Shown here: positions 1-8,494 of the stretch, piece after piece | Numbering within the stretch: the stretch's first letter is position 1 | Layout: each line of letters opens with the position of its first letter | Assembly (NCBI RefSeq): GCF_030063185.1 | Contig: NZ_JASISP010000002.1 | Location: 308,614-372,613 of the forward strand | Length of the DNA: 64,000 nucleotides | DNA from: Arthrobacter sp. H35-D1 | Lineage (GTDB): Bacteria > Actinomycetota > Actinomycetes > Actinomycetales > Micrococcaceae | Direction: 5' to 3' | Made by a program: the position numbers and the translations under genes | The notes under the pieces: generated by a model | The model's input: the letters and a program-made list of their open reading frames with translations, nothing else | Databases searched by the model: none | What the model was told of the DNA's origin: nothing

Positions 1-48
1 AAAGGCACCGCCAAAGGCACCCCCAATGGCACCGCCAAAGGCACCCCT
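1..48 (+). repeat. 12-bp coding minisatellite, 4 units
   Basis: Four tandem 12-base units of the form aaaggcaccgcc with single-base variants encode KGTA, KGTP, NGTA and KGTP. The array may continue upstream of the window. Copy number could vary between strains. Confidence 0.8.
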
Positions 49-723
49 TCCGACGAAAAGTCGACCAACGAACCTGACAACTCCGATGGGAGCCGGCGGT
101 TCTCCTCCGGAGACCTGGCGCCCGCCGCTGCAGTGGGATTCGTTTTCCTGATTCTGCGGATCTTTGCCGTGTCCGGTTATGACTGGAACACGGCGTTCGC
201 AGTGAGCACCACGCCGAGTCTCAGTGATGGCTTGGCTCTGGTCTTTGGCTCCCTCATGGCCGGACACGTGCTGGTGGAGATTCTGCTGGTGGTTGTCCTC
301 CCCTTGCTCCTCGCCACATACTTGTGGTCCTCAGGCGGGCATCGGGCTACCGTGCTGTTGGCCACCACGCTGGGATCAGTCACGCTGATTGCCCTGACGG
401 TCAGTTTCAAAATCTGGTGGTTGCCGGCGGCAACGGCAGCCGTTTTTGTGGCGTTCGTCTTGATCCGCAAGGTCTCCGTGAAACACTTGGTGCGCCGCTT
501 GTTCGCAAGGGCCATGGCCAGTGTCGGATGGGTGGCCGCGGCTGCCGTTTTGCTCGTCGCTGCCTTTGTGCAGACACCGTGGGTTCCCCACGAGCAGATC
601 AAGACCACGAACGGTGCTGTCAGCGGCTACGTCCTCAGCGTCGATTCGGGATACCTGAACGTGCTGACCGACGAACACGAATTTGTGATCCTGAACAGTT
701 CCGACGTGCTGTCCCGCAAATAG
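1..723 (+). CDS. multi-pass membrane protein, 3' part of gene
   Basis: The frame is open from base 1, so the true start lies outside the window; the GTG at 133 is internal. The visible 240 residues begin with a low-complexity hydrophilic tail made of KGTA/KGTP/NGTA units, followed by about five hydrophobic segments (starting near residues 42, 77, 118, 140 and 170) and a C-terminal soluble part of about 45 residues beginning after TPWVP. The tail is therefore cytoplasmic or linker-like and the last part a small soluble domain at the membrane. No family is recognised. The gene ends just before a strong hairpin and converges on putP. The coding call is secure; the function is unknown. Confidence 0.75.
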   Translation, partial: KGTAKGTPNGTAKGTPSDEKSTNEPDNSDGSRRFSSGDLAPAAAVGFVFLILRIFAVSGYDWNTAFAVSTTPSLSDGLALVFGSLMAGHVLVEILLVVVLPLLLATYLWSSGGHRATVLLATTLGSVTLIALTVSFKIWWLPAATAAVFVAFVLIRKVSVKHLVRRLFARAMASVGWVAAAAVLLVAAFVQTPWVPHEQIKTTNGAVSGYVLSVDSGYLNVLTDEHEFVILNSSDVLSRK

Positions 724-747
724 GCCGCGCAAATGGGCCGTGCAGAT

Positions 748-792
748 AAAAGCACCCCGCCCTTGGATGTCCATCCAGAAGCGGGGTGCTTT
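748..792. terminator. bidirectional intrinsic terminator
   Basis: Perfect inverted repeat AAAGCACCCCGC / GCGGGGTGCTTT around a 20-base loop, with A and T tracts on the outer sides. It sits between the converging membrane protein gene and putP and can serve both. Confidence 0.85.
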
Positions 793-831
793 CAATTGCA
801 GCCAAGAACGCTGCGGAGAGCTGCCTTCAGA

Positions 832-2355
832 CTAGTTCACTGCGACGGTGACAGGCTTCTTCTCGGCGGAATCGGCCACCATTGCGGTGAATTCCTCTTC
901 GATGACCGGGTTCGGCTTGTAGGTCATCTTGGAAACAACAACCACCACCAGAAGGTTGATCAGGAACGCGGGGACAATCTCGTACATGGCGTCATGCAGG
1001 AAGGGAGTCTTGCCCCACGCAAACACCACCGCGGTGGCCACGATCATGCCCGTCAACGCACCTTGTGCGGTGAGCTTGCGCCAGTACAGGCTGAGCAGCA
1101 CGATCGGTCCGAACGCGGCACCGAATCCGGCCCACGCGAAGGACACCAGGTCCAGGATGCTCGCTTCTTGGTCCAGCGCGATGATTGCAGCAATCACGGC
1201 GATCACCAAGACACCCATGCGACCCAACGTGACCTGCTGCTTGGCCGTGGATTCACGCCCTGTCATGTTGTAGAGATCTTCAACCAGCGCAGAGGAGCAC
1301 ACGATGAGCTGCGAGGAGATGGTTGACATGATGGCAGCCAGCACGGCGGCCAAGACAAGGCCCGCAACGAACGGGTGGAAGAAGATCTGGCTCAGCTTCA
1401 GGAACACCGTCTCCGGGTCGTCCAAGCCCATGGAGGGATTGTCGGCGAAGTACGCGATGCCGACAAGTGCGGTGGCGATTGCCCCGGCTGCGGACAAGAC
1501 CATCCAGCCAATGCCGATGCGGCGGCCGGCTTTGGCGTCCTGCGGTGAGCGCAGCGCCATGAAGCGCACGAGAATATGCGGCTGGCCGAAGTAGCCCAGG
1601 CCCCATGCCGCGGTGGAGAAGATCCCGACCGCCCAAACAAGGGTGTTTCCGTCACCGAATCCCCTGAACAAGTTCAAGGTGTCCGGATCGAGCTCTTGCA
1701 GCCGGGTCACGGTGGCACCAACGCCACCGGTTTGGATCACGGCGATGACCGGCACCACGAGGAGGGCGGTGAACATCAAAAGCCCTTGGGCGACGTCGGT
1801 CAGGGTGGCCCCGAGGAAGCCGCCAAAGAGGGTGTATGTCAACGTGACAACCGTGACAACGCCCATGCCGGCCAAGTAGGGCCAGCCGAAGGAGCTCTCA
1901 AAGAACTTGCCGGCGGCCACCATGCCCGAGGAAACATAGAAGGTGAAGAACACCAAAATGATGGCGGCGGAGCCAATGCGCAGCCAATGCGAATTTACCT
2001 TGAGCCGCTTCTCGAAGAAGCTCGGAATGGTGATCGAGTTTTGCGAAATGGCGGTGTAGGAGCGCAGGCGGGGTGCCACGAACTTCCAGTTGAGCCAGGC
2101 GCCGATGGTCAGCCCAATGGCGATCCAGGCCTCAACCAGCCCGGTCAGGTAGATGGCGCCGGGAAGGCCCATGATGAGCCAGCCGGACATGTCGGATGCG
2201 CCGGCCGAAAGGGCTGCGACGCCGGGCTTCAGTTTACGGCCGGCCAACATGTAGTCGTCGAGGTCGTCTGTTTTCTTAAAGGCGAAGTAGCCGATGGCGA
2301 GCATGCCCGCCAGGTAAACGGCTATCGCCAGCAGTTGAAACGTATTGTCAGTCAC
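832..2355 (-). CDS. putP: sodium/proline symporter PutP
   Basis: This 507-residue protein matches the sodium:solute symporter family in length and hydrophobic pattern (about 13 membrane segments) and imports proline with sodium. Family features include the YMLAGRKL stretch near residue 35, GASDMSGWL near residue 52 and a PHILVRFMAL motif near residue 258. These assign it to the PutP branch rather than to glucose or acetate symporters. The start is GTG at 2355, preceded by AAGGA eight bases upstream. A 7-bp inverted repeat lies 30 bases upstream. It stands alone, divergent from the aminotransferase gene. Proline is the expected substrate, though a close betaine or other amino-acid role cannot be excluded. 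Confidence 0.93.
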   Translation of the reverse strand: MTDNTFQLLAIAVYLAGMLAIGYFAFKKTDDLDDYMLAGRKLKPGVAALSAGASDMSGWLIMGLPGAIYLTGLVEAWIAIGLTIGAWLNWKFVAPRLRSYTAISQNSITIPSFFEKRLKVNSHWLRIGSAAIILVFFTFYVSSGMVAAGKFFESSFGWPYLAGMGVVTVVTLTYTLFGGFLGATLTDVAQGLLMFTALLVVPVIAVIQTGGVGATVTRLQELDPDTLNLFRGFGDGNTLVWAVGIFSTAAWGLGYFGQPHILVRFMALRSPQDAKAGRRIGIGWMVLSAAGAIATALVGIAYFADNPSMGLDDPETVFLKLSQIFFHPFVAGLVLAAVLAAIMSTISSQLIVCSSALVEDLYNMTGRESTAKQQVTLGRMGVLVIAVIAAIIALDQEASILDLVSFAWAGFGAAFGPIVLLSLYWRKLTAQGALTGMIVATAVVFAWGKTPFLHDAMYEIVPAFLINLLVVVVVSKMTYKPNPVIEEEFTAMVADSAEKKPVTVAVN

Positions 2356-2384
2356 TTATTGTTCCTTTTCATTCTTTGACGCAT

Positions 2385-2400
2385 CATCGGACCTCCGATG
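2385..2400. promoter_or_regulatory. inverted repeat upstream of putP
   Basis: CATCGGA-CC-TCCGATG is a perfect 7-bp inverted repeat 30 bases upstream of the putP start. It may be an operator or lie in the 5' leader. An AT-rich stretch at 2490-2503 in the same 265-base divergent intergenic region may hold promoter elements. Confidence 0.35.
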
Positions 2401-2620
2401 GCATCCAGAACAACTGGATTGTCGCAATGAATGGCGGCCAATATTTTGGACAAGTGGTTCGAACATACCAAAATTCGCCTGACCTGGCGATATTAATATA
2501 ACGATTCGGCGACGCGCTGGAAGTGCACCCCGCCACTGTGACATCCTTTCCGTCCCGGTTCTGCGCACCGGGGAACGCCTATGCTGGCATGAATTATTCC
2601 TCCGCGCGAAGGAGCACCCA

Positions 2621-3718
2621 GTGACCACCACCGTGAGCTACCGCCACCTGTTTGGACCGGGTCCCAGCAACTGCTACCCGGAGGCAATTTCAGCGTTGGG
2701 CAACCCGGTCTTGGGACATCTTGACCCCTTGTTCCTGGACATCATGGACGCCGCATGCGAGCGGCTGCGCAAAGTGTGGGGCACCACAAATGCCCGCACA
2801 CTGCCCTTGAGCGGCACTGGTTCCGCCGGCATGGAAGCGGCCTTCGTCAACACTGTGGGCCCCGGGGATGTGGCAGTGATCGCCGTCAATGGCATGTTCG
2901 GCGGGCGCATGTGCGAGATCGCCCGGCGGGCGGGTGCCGAAGTGGTTCCGGTGGAGCATGCCTGGGGACAGCCCTTTGATCCCGAACGAGTGGCGGCCGC
3001 CCATCCCCATCCCCAGGTCATTGCTGCCGTCCACGCCGAAACCTCCACCGGCGTGCTCTCCGACATTGCCGCGTTGGGCCGGCTCAAGGGCGACGCCTTG
3101 CTGATCACCGACGCCGTCACCTCCATCGGCGGCCTTGAACTGCTTGCAGACGACTGGGGCATGGACGTGGGCTATGCGGGCACGCAAAAGTGCCTTGGCG
3201 TGGCACCGGGGCTCTCCCCCTTCACCATCTCCGATGTAGCTTTTGAACGGCGCATCAAGGATCCCCAGTCCTGGTACCTGGATTTGGGCCTGCTGGGCGG
3301 ATATGTGGGCAGTGCCAGCGGGAGCAAGCGCACTTACCACCACACGGCGCCGGTGACCATGATCGCCAGCCTCGAGGCCGGCGTCGGACGGGTCTTGGAA
3401 GAGGGGCTCGACGCCGTGCAGGCCCGCCACAACGCTGCCGGGCTTGCATTGCAAAACGGGCTGCAGGAAATGGGCCTGGAACTCTTTGCCGCCGAAGGCT
3501 CCCGGCTCCCCAGCCTCACCACCGTGAAAGTGCCCGACGGCGTGAACTCCGCCGCCGTGCGCACCTACCTCTTGGACCGTTTCAGCATTGAGATCGGCGC
3601 GGGTGTTGGCGAGTTTGCCTCAAGCGTGTGGCGAATCGGCATGATGGGCCCCAACGCCAACCCGGGCTCGGTGGTGCTGGTCCTTGGCGCGCTGCAGGAA
3701 GCCATCGCTAAAGCCTGA
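2621..3718 (+). CDS. class V PLP-dependent aminotransferase (alanine/serine-glyoxylate type)
   Basis: At 365 residues this is a fold-type I class V aminotransferase. It starts with the family's FGPGPSNCYP segment (near residue 11), has the PLP phosphate/ring region SGTGSAGMEA (near 65), the PLP-aspartate in LLITDAVTSIGG (near 165) and the Schiff-base lysine in GTQKCLG (near 190). Such enzymes transfer amino groups from alanine or serine to glyoxylate, or act on ureidoglycine; the exact substrate is not shown here. The GTG start has a good AAGGAG seven bases upstream. It is divergent from putP and is followed by a small gene. Confidence 0.88.
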   Translation: MTTTVSYRHLFGPGPSNCYPEAISALGNPVLGHLDPLFLDIMDAACERLRKVWGTTNARTLPLSGTGSAGMEAAFVNTVGPGDVAVIAVNGMFGGRMCEIARRAGAEVVPVEHAWGQPFDPERVAAAHPHPQVIAAVHAETSTGVLSDIAALGRLKGDALLITDAVTSIGGLELLADDWGMDVGYAGTQKCLGVAPGLSPFTISDVAFERRIKDPQSWYLDLGLLGGYVGSASGSKRTYHHTAPVTMIASLEAGVGRVLEEGLDAVQARHNAAGLALQNGLQEMGLELFAAEGSRLPSLTTVKVPDGVNSAAVRTYLLDRFSIEIGAGVGEFASSVWRIGMMGPNANPGSVVLVLGALQEAIAKA

Positions 3719-3761
3719 AGAACCTCTTCCACCCCGGGCGCGGCCGGTCTATGGTGTGGCT

Positions 3762-3929
3762 ATGAACAGAAAACCAGACCGCGGTGATGAAGCGTTCACC
3801 CACAATCAACCCGACAGTGATCCCCTGGGCGCCATCTATTCCGACTTCGTGACGCCGGACATCGAAGAAATGACCGAACACGCCGACAGTGTGGCCGATG
3901 CAAAGAAAACCGAGTCCGACGAGATGTAG
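3762..3929 (+). CDS. small acidic hypothetical protein, 55 aa
   Basis: An ATG at 3762 opens a 55-residue acidic, hydrophilic frame containing SDPLGAIYSDFVTPDIEE, which has a protein-like rather than shadow-like composition. No strong ribosome binding site is seen. It lies 43 bases after the aminotransferase gene and ahead of a perfect hairpin, so it may be the tail of that transcript. Function unknown. Confidence 0.5.
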   Translation: MNRKPDRGDEAFTHNQPDSDPLGAIYSDFVTPDIEEMTEHADSVADAKKTESDEM

Positions 3930-3976
3930 TTCCGCCACTGCGCCAAATGTCTGACAATGCCTGCCCGGCACAAGGA

Positions 3977-4006
3977 AGTGGCACCCACCATTTGGCGGGT
4001 GCCACT
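3977..4006. terminator. hairpin after the small gene
   Basis: Perfect 10-bp inverted repeat AGTGGCACCC / GGGTGCCACT with a 10-base loop. There is no T run, as is common for actinobacterial terminators. Confidence 0.6.
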
Positions 4007-4011
4007 CGGCG

Positions 4012-4488
4012 TTGTTGAAGACCTTCACATCCGTCCGTGAATCGGCGGACCAGGTGTTGGCGATACACACCGTGGGACGGGAATCCACCCCGCTGCACGA
4101 CGGCGAGGTCGTCGACTCGGAAGGGAATGGGAACATCGTCAACACCGCGACGCTGACGTCGGCTTACCACTCTGATTTCACAGTCCAAAGGAGCACCAAG
4201 TACGTCCTTTCCACGAGCGCACCAACTGTAGAGCCCTCGGAGGAAACACCGACCGGCGAACCCACGGCGGACGCAAAGGACGGCCTCTCCGGATCGGACA
4301 GTTCCCCCGGCACGCAGTTTGACGAAGGAGAGGCTGACGACGCGCAGGGTGGCGAAGGGTAGGCTCGCCCGGATGGCAGTTCCGCTTCCCCCCGGGACGA
4401 GGCTCTGGCAGCCACTGGGTCAACGGTTCCTGGCCTGTTGGCGGCTGCAGCAGTGCTTCTGCTTAAATTCGGAATCTTTCTCCGCTAG
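4012..4488 (+). pseudogene. relic of a sortase-anchored surface protein
   Basis: The frame from 4012 runs through a Ser/Asp/Glu/Thr/Gly-rich stalk-like stretch and stops at an in-frame TAG at 4360-4362. Beyond that stop the same frame continues with stalk-like sequence, then LAATG at 4405-4419, a hydrophobic stretch (4426-4464) and a positively charged end before the true stop at 4486-4488. LAATG plus membrane segment plus basic tail is the layout of a sortase cell-wall sorting signal (LPXTG/LAXTG type). No signal peptide or catalytic domain precedes it, so the 5' end has been lost. I infer a decayed gene with an amber mutation; the original function cannot be told. Confidence 0.55.
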
Positions 4489-4704
4489 AGACGAGCCACT
4501 CACGCATAGCGCCGAGTAGCTGCGCGGGTTGGCCCCCGAAGCGGGATACAACCGCTCCTCAGAGTCCGAACGTCGTAGCCGATCAACTTGGCTACAGGCA
4601 CCAACTGTCCAAAAGGACTACTCGGAGACAACTCCTGGCCCAGCGCCCTCGATGTAAGGTAAGTCACTAAGACGATCCGGTGAAGTCGCTGAAAGGGAGC
4701 CCGC

Positions 4705-6570
4705 ATGCCTGCGCAGAAGAACAGGAACAGGCTCACCCCGCCGCAGGAAGCTGCCGCGCAGGATTGTGCAGTGGATCAGCACACTGTTCTGCGCATGGGT
4801 GGCAGCGCCTTGGTCAAGCACCTGATGGACCCGAAACGCTCCAAAACCGCAGTCGTCATTTCCTACAAGTCCGGCGAAGCCTTCCGCATCGATGCCGAGG
4901 CGGTGGCAGCCAAGCTGGGTGCCGAGGCTGAGGTTTTTGAAATTCCCAACAGCTTTGAAACCTACCAGCTGGAACGCGGTCTGCCCGAACGCCTGCACAT
5001 TTTCGGCAGCGGCGCTCGAGTTTACCCGCATGGGCAGCAGTGGCAGGACAGGGTGCCCGGTCCACACATTGCCTACCGCCCTGCGGAGCTTTCCACCCTC
5101 TGCCAAGCACTTGAGAACGAGGTGCTGGCGGCCCAGTATTTTGAGCCTCCGGCGCCCAGGCCCCCCACAACGGCGGCACTGCCGGTCATCGTCGAAGCTG
5201 TGGTCCAAGGAATCGCCGGCCCCGACAGGGCCATGGTCACGTTGGCGGGCCGTGATGACATGGCCTTGATTCGAGGCGAAGACCTGCTGCCGGGGATCCC
5301 GCTTGACTGGCTTCTGGCCAAGGGCCAAGCACTGAAGGGAACCCTGGACACTGCCACCAATGTGCTGGACGTCAAGACACTTCTGCTCCCGCGCCCCTCC
5401 CCCGTCACGGTCTACCAACAAGGCGACGTGGCGCTGGCCCGGGTCAAGTCCGTCCGCCCCACCCACGCCATGGCGGAACTCTGGCCCGGCAGCGATTTCC
5501 GCATTGACGTGAACCGCATTTCCTCCAACGACCTTGACTCCGCCGAGGACCTTCTGACGGAGGGCGAAGTGGTGCGCGTGCGTGTGGCCTATGACAACGG
5601 TGCCGTGGTTCTTTCCATGCTGGACGTGGACGACGACGAAGCCGCCGTCCCTGCGCCGCCGCTAGTCAGCGGCGGCCCGGCCTGGCTTGACAGCGAGCGC
5701 CCGTATGCAAGCCTGTTCACTGTTCGCTCCTCCGGTGCGCACCCCATCGCCGGCAGCAACACGGCGGCAGTTGCCGACGCGGACGGCCCCGGTGCTTCCG
5801 ACCGGACGAGCGCAGCTGCAGGGATCGGCGACGCAGCACGTGCAGAGGAAATCCTGCTGACGCCTGTCGAGCGCCGCACGGCATTGCAAACCACCCAGAT
5901 GCAGTTGGAACAGGCCCGGCACACCATCACCGAGCTGGTGGAAGCACAAAAACGGCAGGGTGCCACGGACAAGGTGGCCAGGGCGCTGCAGGACCAGCTC
6001 GAAGCCGAGCGAAAGGGATCCAAGGAACTGGCCAGGGCGCTCAATGAACTCGACCATGAGAAGGATGCGTTGCGGGAGGAACTGGCCCGGACAAAGTCGG
6101 CGCTTGTGCAACAAAAGCAGCAGCGCCGCTCAACGAGCTCCCGCAGCGAGAAGGCACCGCAGCAGCTGTTTTTGGTGGCCGAGGAACAATTTCGTTTTGA
6201 GCTTCTGCTGGCGTGGGCGAACAACGTACCTGCCCAGGAGAAGGATGAGAATCCGCTGGGTACCTACCACTGCTCCCGGCATTTTCTGGATTCCTGGGCC
6301 GGATTGGCCGAACAGCAACGCCGCAAAACGCTGCGCGCAGTGCTGGATCTGGTGGCCGACAGAAAGGGATCCGTGCGCAAGCGGGATGCCCACCCGTTGC
6401 GCCATAACGAGGGCGCGCACGCCGGCCCCACGATGCGGGGCGAGGACGTGTGCATGCGGCTGTACGTGGAACAAGGCACGGCCGGAGCGCTGCGCCTGCA
6501 CTATTGGAAGCTGCCCTCCGGAACGGTGGAGTTGCACGAAGTGGTCACGCACGATGTGGTCAAACCATGA
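4705..6570 (+). CDS. three-part protein: N-terminal unknown domain, S1/OB-like domain, coiled coil, RelE-like C-terminal domain
   Basis: A 621-residue soluble protein with ATG at 4705 and AGGGAG five bases upstream. Residues about 45-145 form an alpha/beta domain containing LHIFGSGARVYP, a motif I associate with an uncharacterised actinobacterial family. Residues about 160-230 and 235-307 look like beta-rich OB/S1-type domains. Residues about 325-385 are a Ser/Ala-rich linker, about 388-480 a charged coiled coil, and 492-621 a C-terminal domain with a conserved H-P-L-R segment and RLHYWKLPSGTVELHEVV, reminiscent of RelE/ParE-fold RNases. I infer an RNA-related, self-assembling protein, possibly toxin-like. 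It is monocistronic, between a relic gene and a lipoprotein gene. The domain boundaries are by eye. Confidence 0.7.
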   Translation: MPAQKNRNRLTPPQEAAAQDCAVDQHTVLRMGGSALVKHLMDPKRSKTAVVISYKSGEAFRIDAEAVAAKLGAEAEVFEIPNSFETYQLERGLPERLHIFGSGARVYPHGQQWQDRVPGPHIAYRPAELSTLCQALENEVLAAQYFEPPAPRPPTTAALPVIVEAVVQGIAGPDRAMVTLAGRDDMALIRGEDLLPGIPLDWLLAKGQALKGTLDTATNVLDVKTLLLPRPSPVTVYQQGDVALARVKSVRPTHAMAELWPGSDFRIDVNRISSNDLDSAEDLLTEGEVVRVRVAYDNGAVVLSMLDVDDDEAAVPAPPLVSGGPAWLDSERPYASLFTVRSSGAHPIAGSNTAAVADADGPGASDRTSAAAGIGDAARAEEILLTPVERRTALQTTQMQLEQARHTITELVEAQKRQGATDKVARALQDQLEAERKGSKELARALNELDHEKDALREELARTKSALVQQKQQRRSTSSRSEKAPQQLFLVAEEQFRFELLLAWANNVPAQEKDENPLGTYHCSRHFLDSWAGLAEQQRRKTLRAVLDLVADRKGSVRKRDAHPLRHNEGAHAGPTMRGEDVCMRLYVEQGTAGALRLHYWKLPSGTVELHEVVTHDVVKP

Positions 6571-6704
6571 CCTGGCAACCGTGGAACCAGTCCTGCTGAT
6601 CGAAGGCCGAGTCGAAAGAATCCGAACCCGTCTCCAGCGAATAGTATAGACATGCGCCGAGCCCGAAAGAGGCTCTTGGAACATTTTTAGGTGTTGATAT
6701 TCCC

Positions 6705-7880
6705 ATGGCAGCAAATGCCAAATTTTCTGCCAATAGATTCCTTGTCAGTATGGCTGTGGCAAGTGCCATGGTGCTGAGCCTTTCGGCTTGCACTGATGAA
6801 CCAACGGACACCGGAACCGTTGTCTCCATCACGGACGGGGACACCCTGGTGGCATCCGTGGGTGGCAAGGACCAGACTATCCGGCTGTTGAACATCGACA
6901 CCCCGGAAACCAAGGATCCCAACGAACCCGTGGAATGTCTTGGCGCCGAAGCCACTAACTTCCTCCGTGGCTTGCTTCCTGTGGGTTCCAAGATCACGCT
7001 CCAGTACGACGTGGACCGCAAGGACAAGTACGACCGCACCCTGGCTGCCGTTTTCACGCCGACCGACACCTTTGCCAGTGCCGACATTGCCCGGGCAGGA
7101 TTCGGCACGGCCGTGGCCTTTGGCAACAATAAAAAGTTCCTGCCGCCCGTCCAAGACGCTGAGAAGGAAGCCAAAGCCAGCTCACGAGGCATTTTCGACT
7201 CAAGCGTTGAATGCACTTTGCCCGGACAGCTCGCGACTGTTGGCGACTCCTTGGAAACGGCGGCAGCGGCCACTGCCGGCTCCACTGCGGCAACCACAGG
7301 AACCACCATCACCGAAGTGGCCGCTGCCATCGCCACGGCCAAGACTCTGCAGAACCTGCTTCAAGATGGAAAGACAAGCACAAACGTTGTTGCATGGTCG
7401 GCCTATGACGAATCTGGGTTGGCTGCACAAATTGAGTCCCTTTCCACAAGGATTGGAACAACAGAGTCCACGCTCTCGGCCTTGAAGAAAACGAAAAACT
7501 CCCTGACATTGACAGAAGCCAAAGCTGCCGTCAAGAAGTGGGCTGCCGAGACCAAGGCGAAAGCCGATGCCGCCCTCGCCAAGGCCGCAGCGGAAGCGAA
7601 AACGAAAGCGGCTGAAAAAGCGCAAGCAGCAGCCAAAAAGGCCGAAGCGGACGCTGCCGAAGCGGACGCTGCCGAAGCCGAGCGCATCCGCAACCTGCCG
7701 CCTGTCCATGTTCCTCCAGCCCCGGCACCCTACGTTCCTCCTGCACCCGCACCAGCACCCTACGTGCCGCCGGCACCAGCACCCTACGTCCCGCCGGCCC
7801 AAGACAACGGCGGCGGCTACCCCGGATACAACGGTCCCCGCTGCTACGCACCTGGAGGAAAGACTTGGCGCCCGTGCTAA
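6705..7880 (+). CDS. thermonuclease-family lipoprotein with coiled-coil and proline-rich tail
   Basis: The 391-residue product begins with a lipoprotein signal peptide whose lipobox is LSAC (Cys near residue 29). Residues about 35-165 form a staphylococcal-nuclease domain: GTVVSITDGDTL, IRLLNIDTPET, YDRTLAAVF and a terminal SSRGIFD, keeping the expected Arg, Asp and Glu positions. It probably cleaves extracellular DNA or RNA. Then come an Ala/Thr segment, an Ala/Lys/Glu-rich likely helical stretch (about 270-330) with a duplicated 15-base unit, and repeated APYVPPAP units ending in CYAPGGKTWRPC. The tail suggests cell-wall spanning or binding. No partner gene is adjacent. Confidence 0.85.
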   Translation: MAANAKFSANRFLVSMAVASAMVLSLSACTDEPTDTGTVVSITDGDTLVASVGGKDQTIRLLNIDTPETKDPNEPVECLGAEATNFLRGLLPVGSKITLQYDVDRKDKYDRTLAAVFTPTDTFASADIARAGFGTAVAFGNNKKFLPPVQDAEKEAKASSRGIFDSSVECTLPGQLATVGDSLETAAAATAGSTAATTGTTITEVAAAIATAKTLQNLLQDGKTSTNVVAWSAYDESGLAAQIESLSTRIGTTESTLSALKKTKNSLTLTEAKAAVKKWAAETKAKADAALAKAAAEAKTKAAEKAQAAAKKAEADAAEADAAEAERIRNLPPVHVPPAPAPYVPPAPAPAPYVPPAPAPYVPPAQDNGGGYPGYNGPRCYAPGGKTWRPC

Positions 7881-7945
7881 TGATGCTGAGAGGGCCCAAA
7901 GAACCATAGACTTGTCTGAAACGTGCGGAAGGAGCTGGTCCCACC

Positions 7946-8494
7946 ATGGGTCAAAACGTTGAACTGGTCAGACTGTTGGATGAGGACGGTGCCGAGATCG
8001 GCACTGCCGAGAAGGCACTTGTCCACACGGAACAAACGCCGCTGCACCTCGCGTTTTCCTGCCACCTGATCGACGACCAAGGCCGCACGCTACTCACGCG
8101 CCGCGCCCTGTCGAAGCTGACGTGGCCGGGGGTGTGGACCAATTCTTTCTGCGGGCACCCGGGCCCGGGAGAAAGCTTCGAAGAGGCCATCGTGCGCCGC
8201 GCCGCAGTGGAGCTGAATATCAGCGTCAGCAACGTCCAGCCGGCACTGCCGGACTTCCGCTACCGCGCCGTCGACGCCTCCGGTATTGTGGAAAATGAGA
8301 TCTGCCCGGTGTTCACAGCCGTCTATGCGGGCCCCGAAACCATCTCGCCGAATCCGGCGGAGGCATGCGACTGGGCCTGGAGCGACCTGGTGGATGTGGA
8401 GGAAGCCGTGACGGCCACGCCCTTTGCCTTCAGCCCGTGGCTGGTCCAGCAACTTGCCGAAGGCATCTACACCGGCGGACGCTTCAGCTACTGA
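7946..8494 (+). CDS. idi: isopentenyl-diphosphate delta-isomerase, type 1
   Basis: This 182-residue Nudix-fold enzyme interconverts isopentenyl and dimethylallyl diphosphate for isoprenoid (quinone, carotenoid, dolichol) synthesis in the cytosol. The catalytic cysteine lies in NSFCGHPGPGE (near residue 67) and the catalytic glutamate in ENEICPVF (near 116); the early LAFSCHLID and RRALSKLTWPGVWTN segments are also family hallmarks. Length is typical. GGAAGGAG precedes the ATG. The 3' end overlaps the converging SDR gene by 11 bases. Confidence 0.95.
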   Translation: MGQNVELVRLLDEDGAEIGTAEKALVHTEQTPLHLAFSCHLIDDQGRTLLTRRALSKLTWPGVWTNSFCGHPGPGESFEEAIVRRAAVELNISVSNVQPALPDFRYRAVDASGIVENEICPVFTAVYAGPETISPNPAEACDWAWSDLVDVEEAVTATPFAFSPWLVQQLAEGIYTGGRFSY

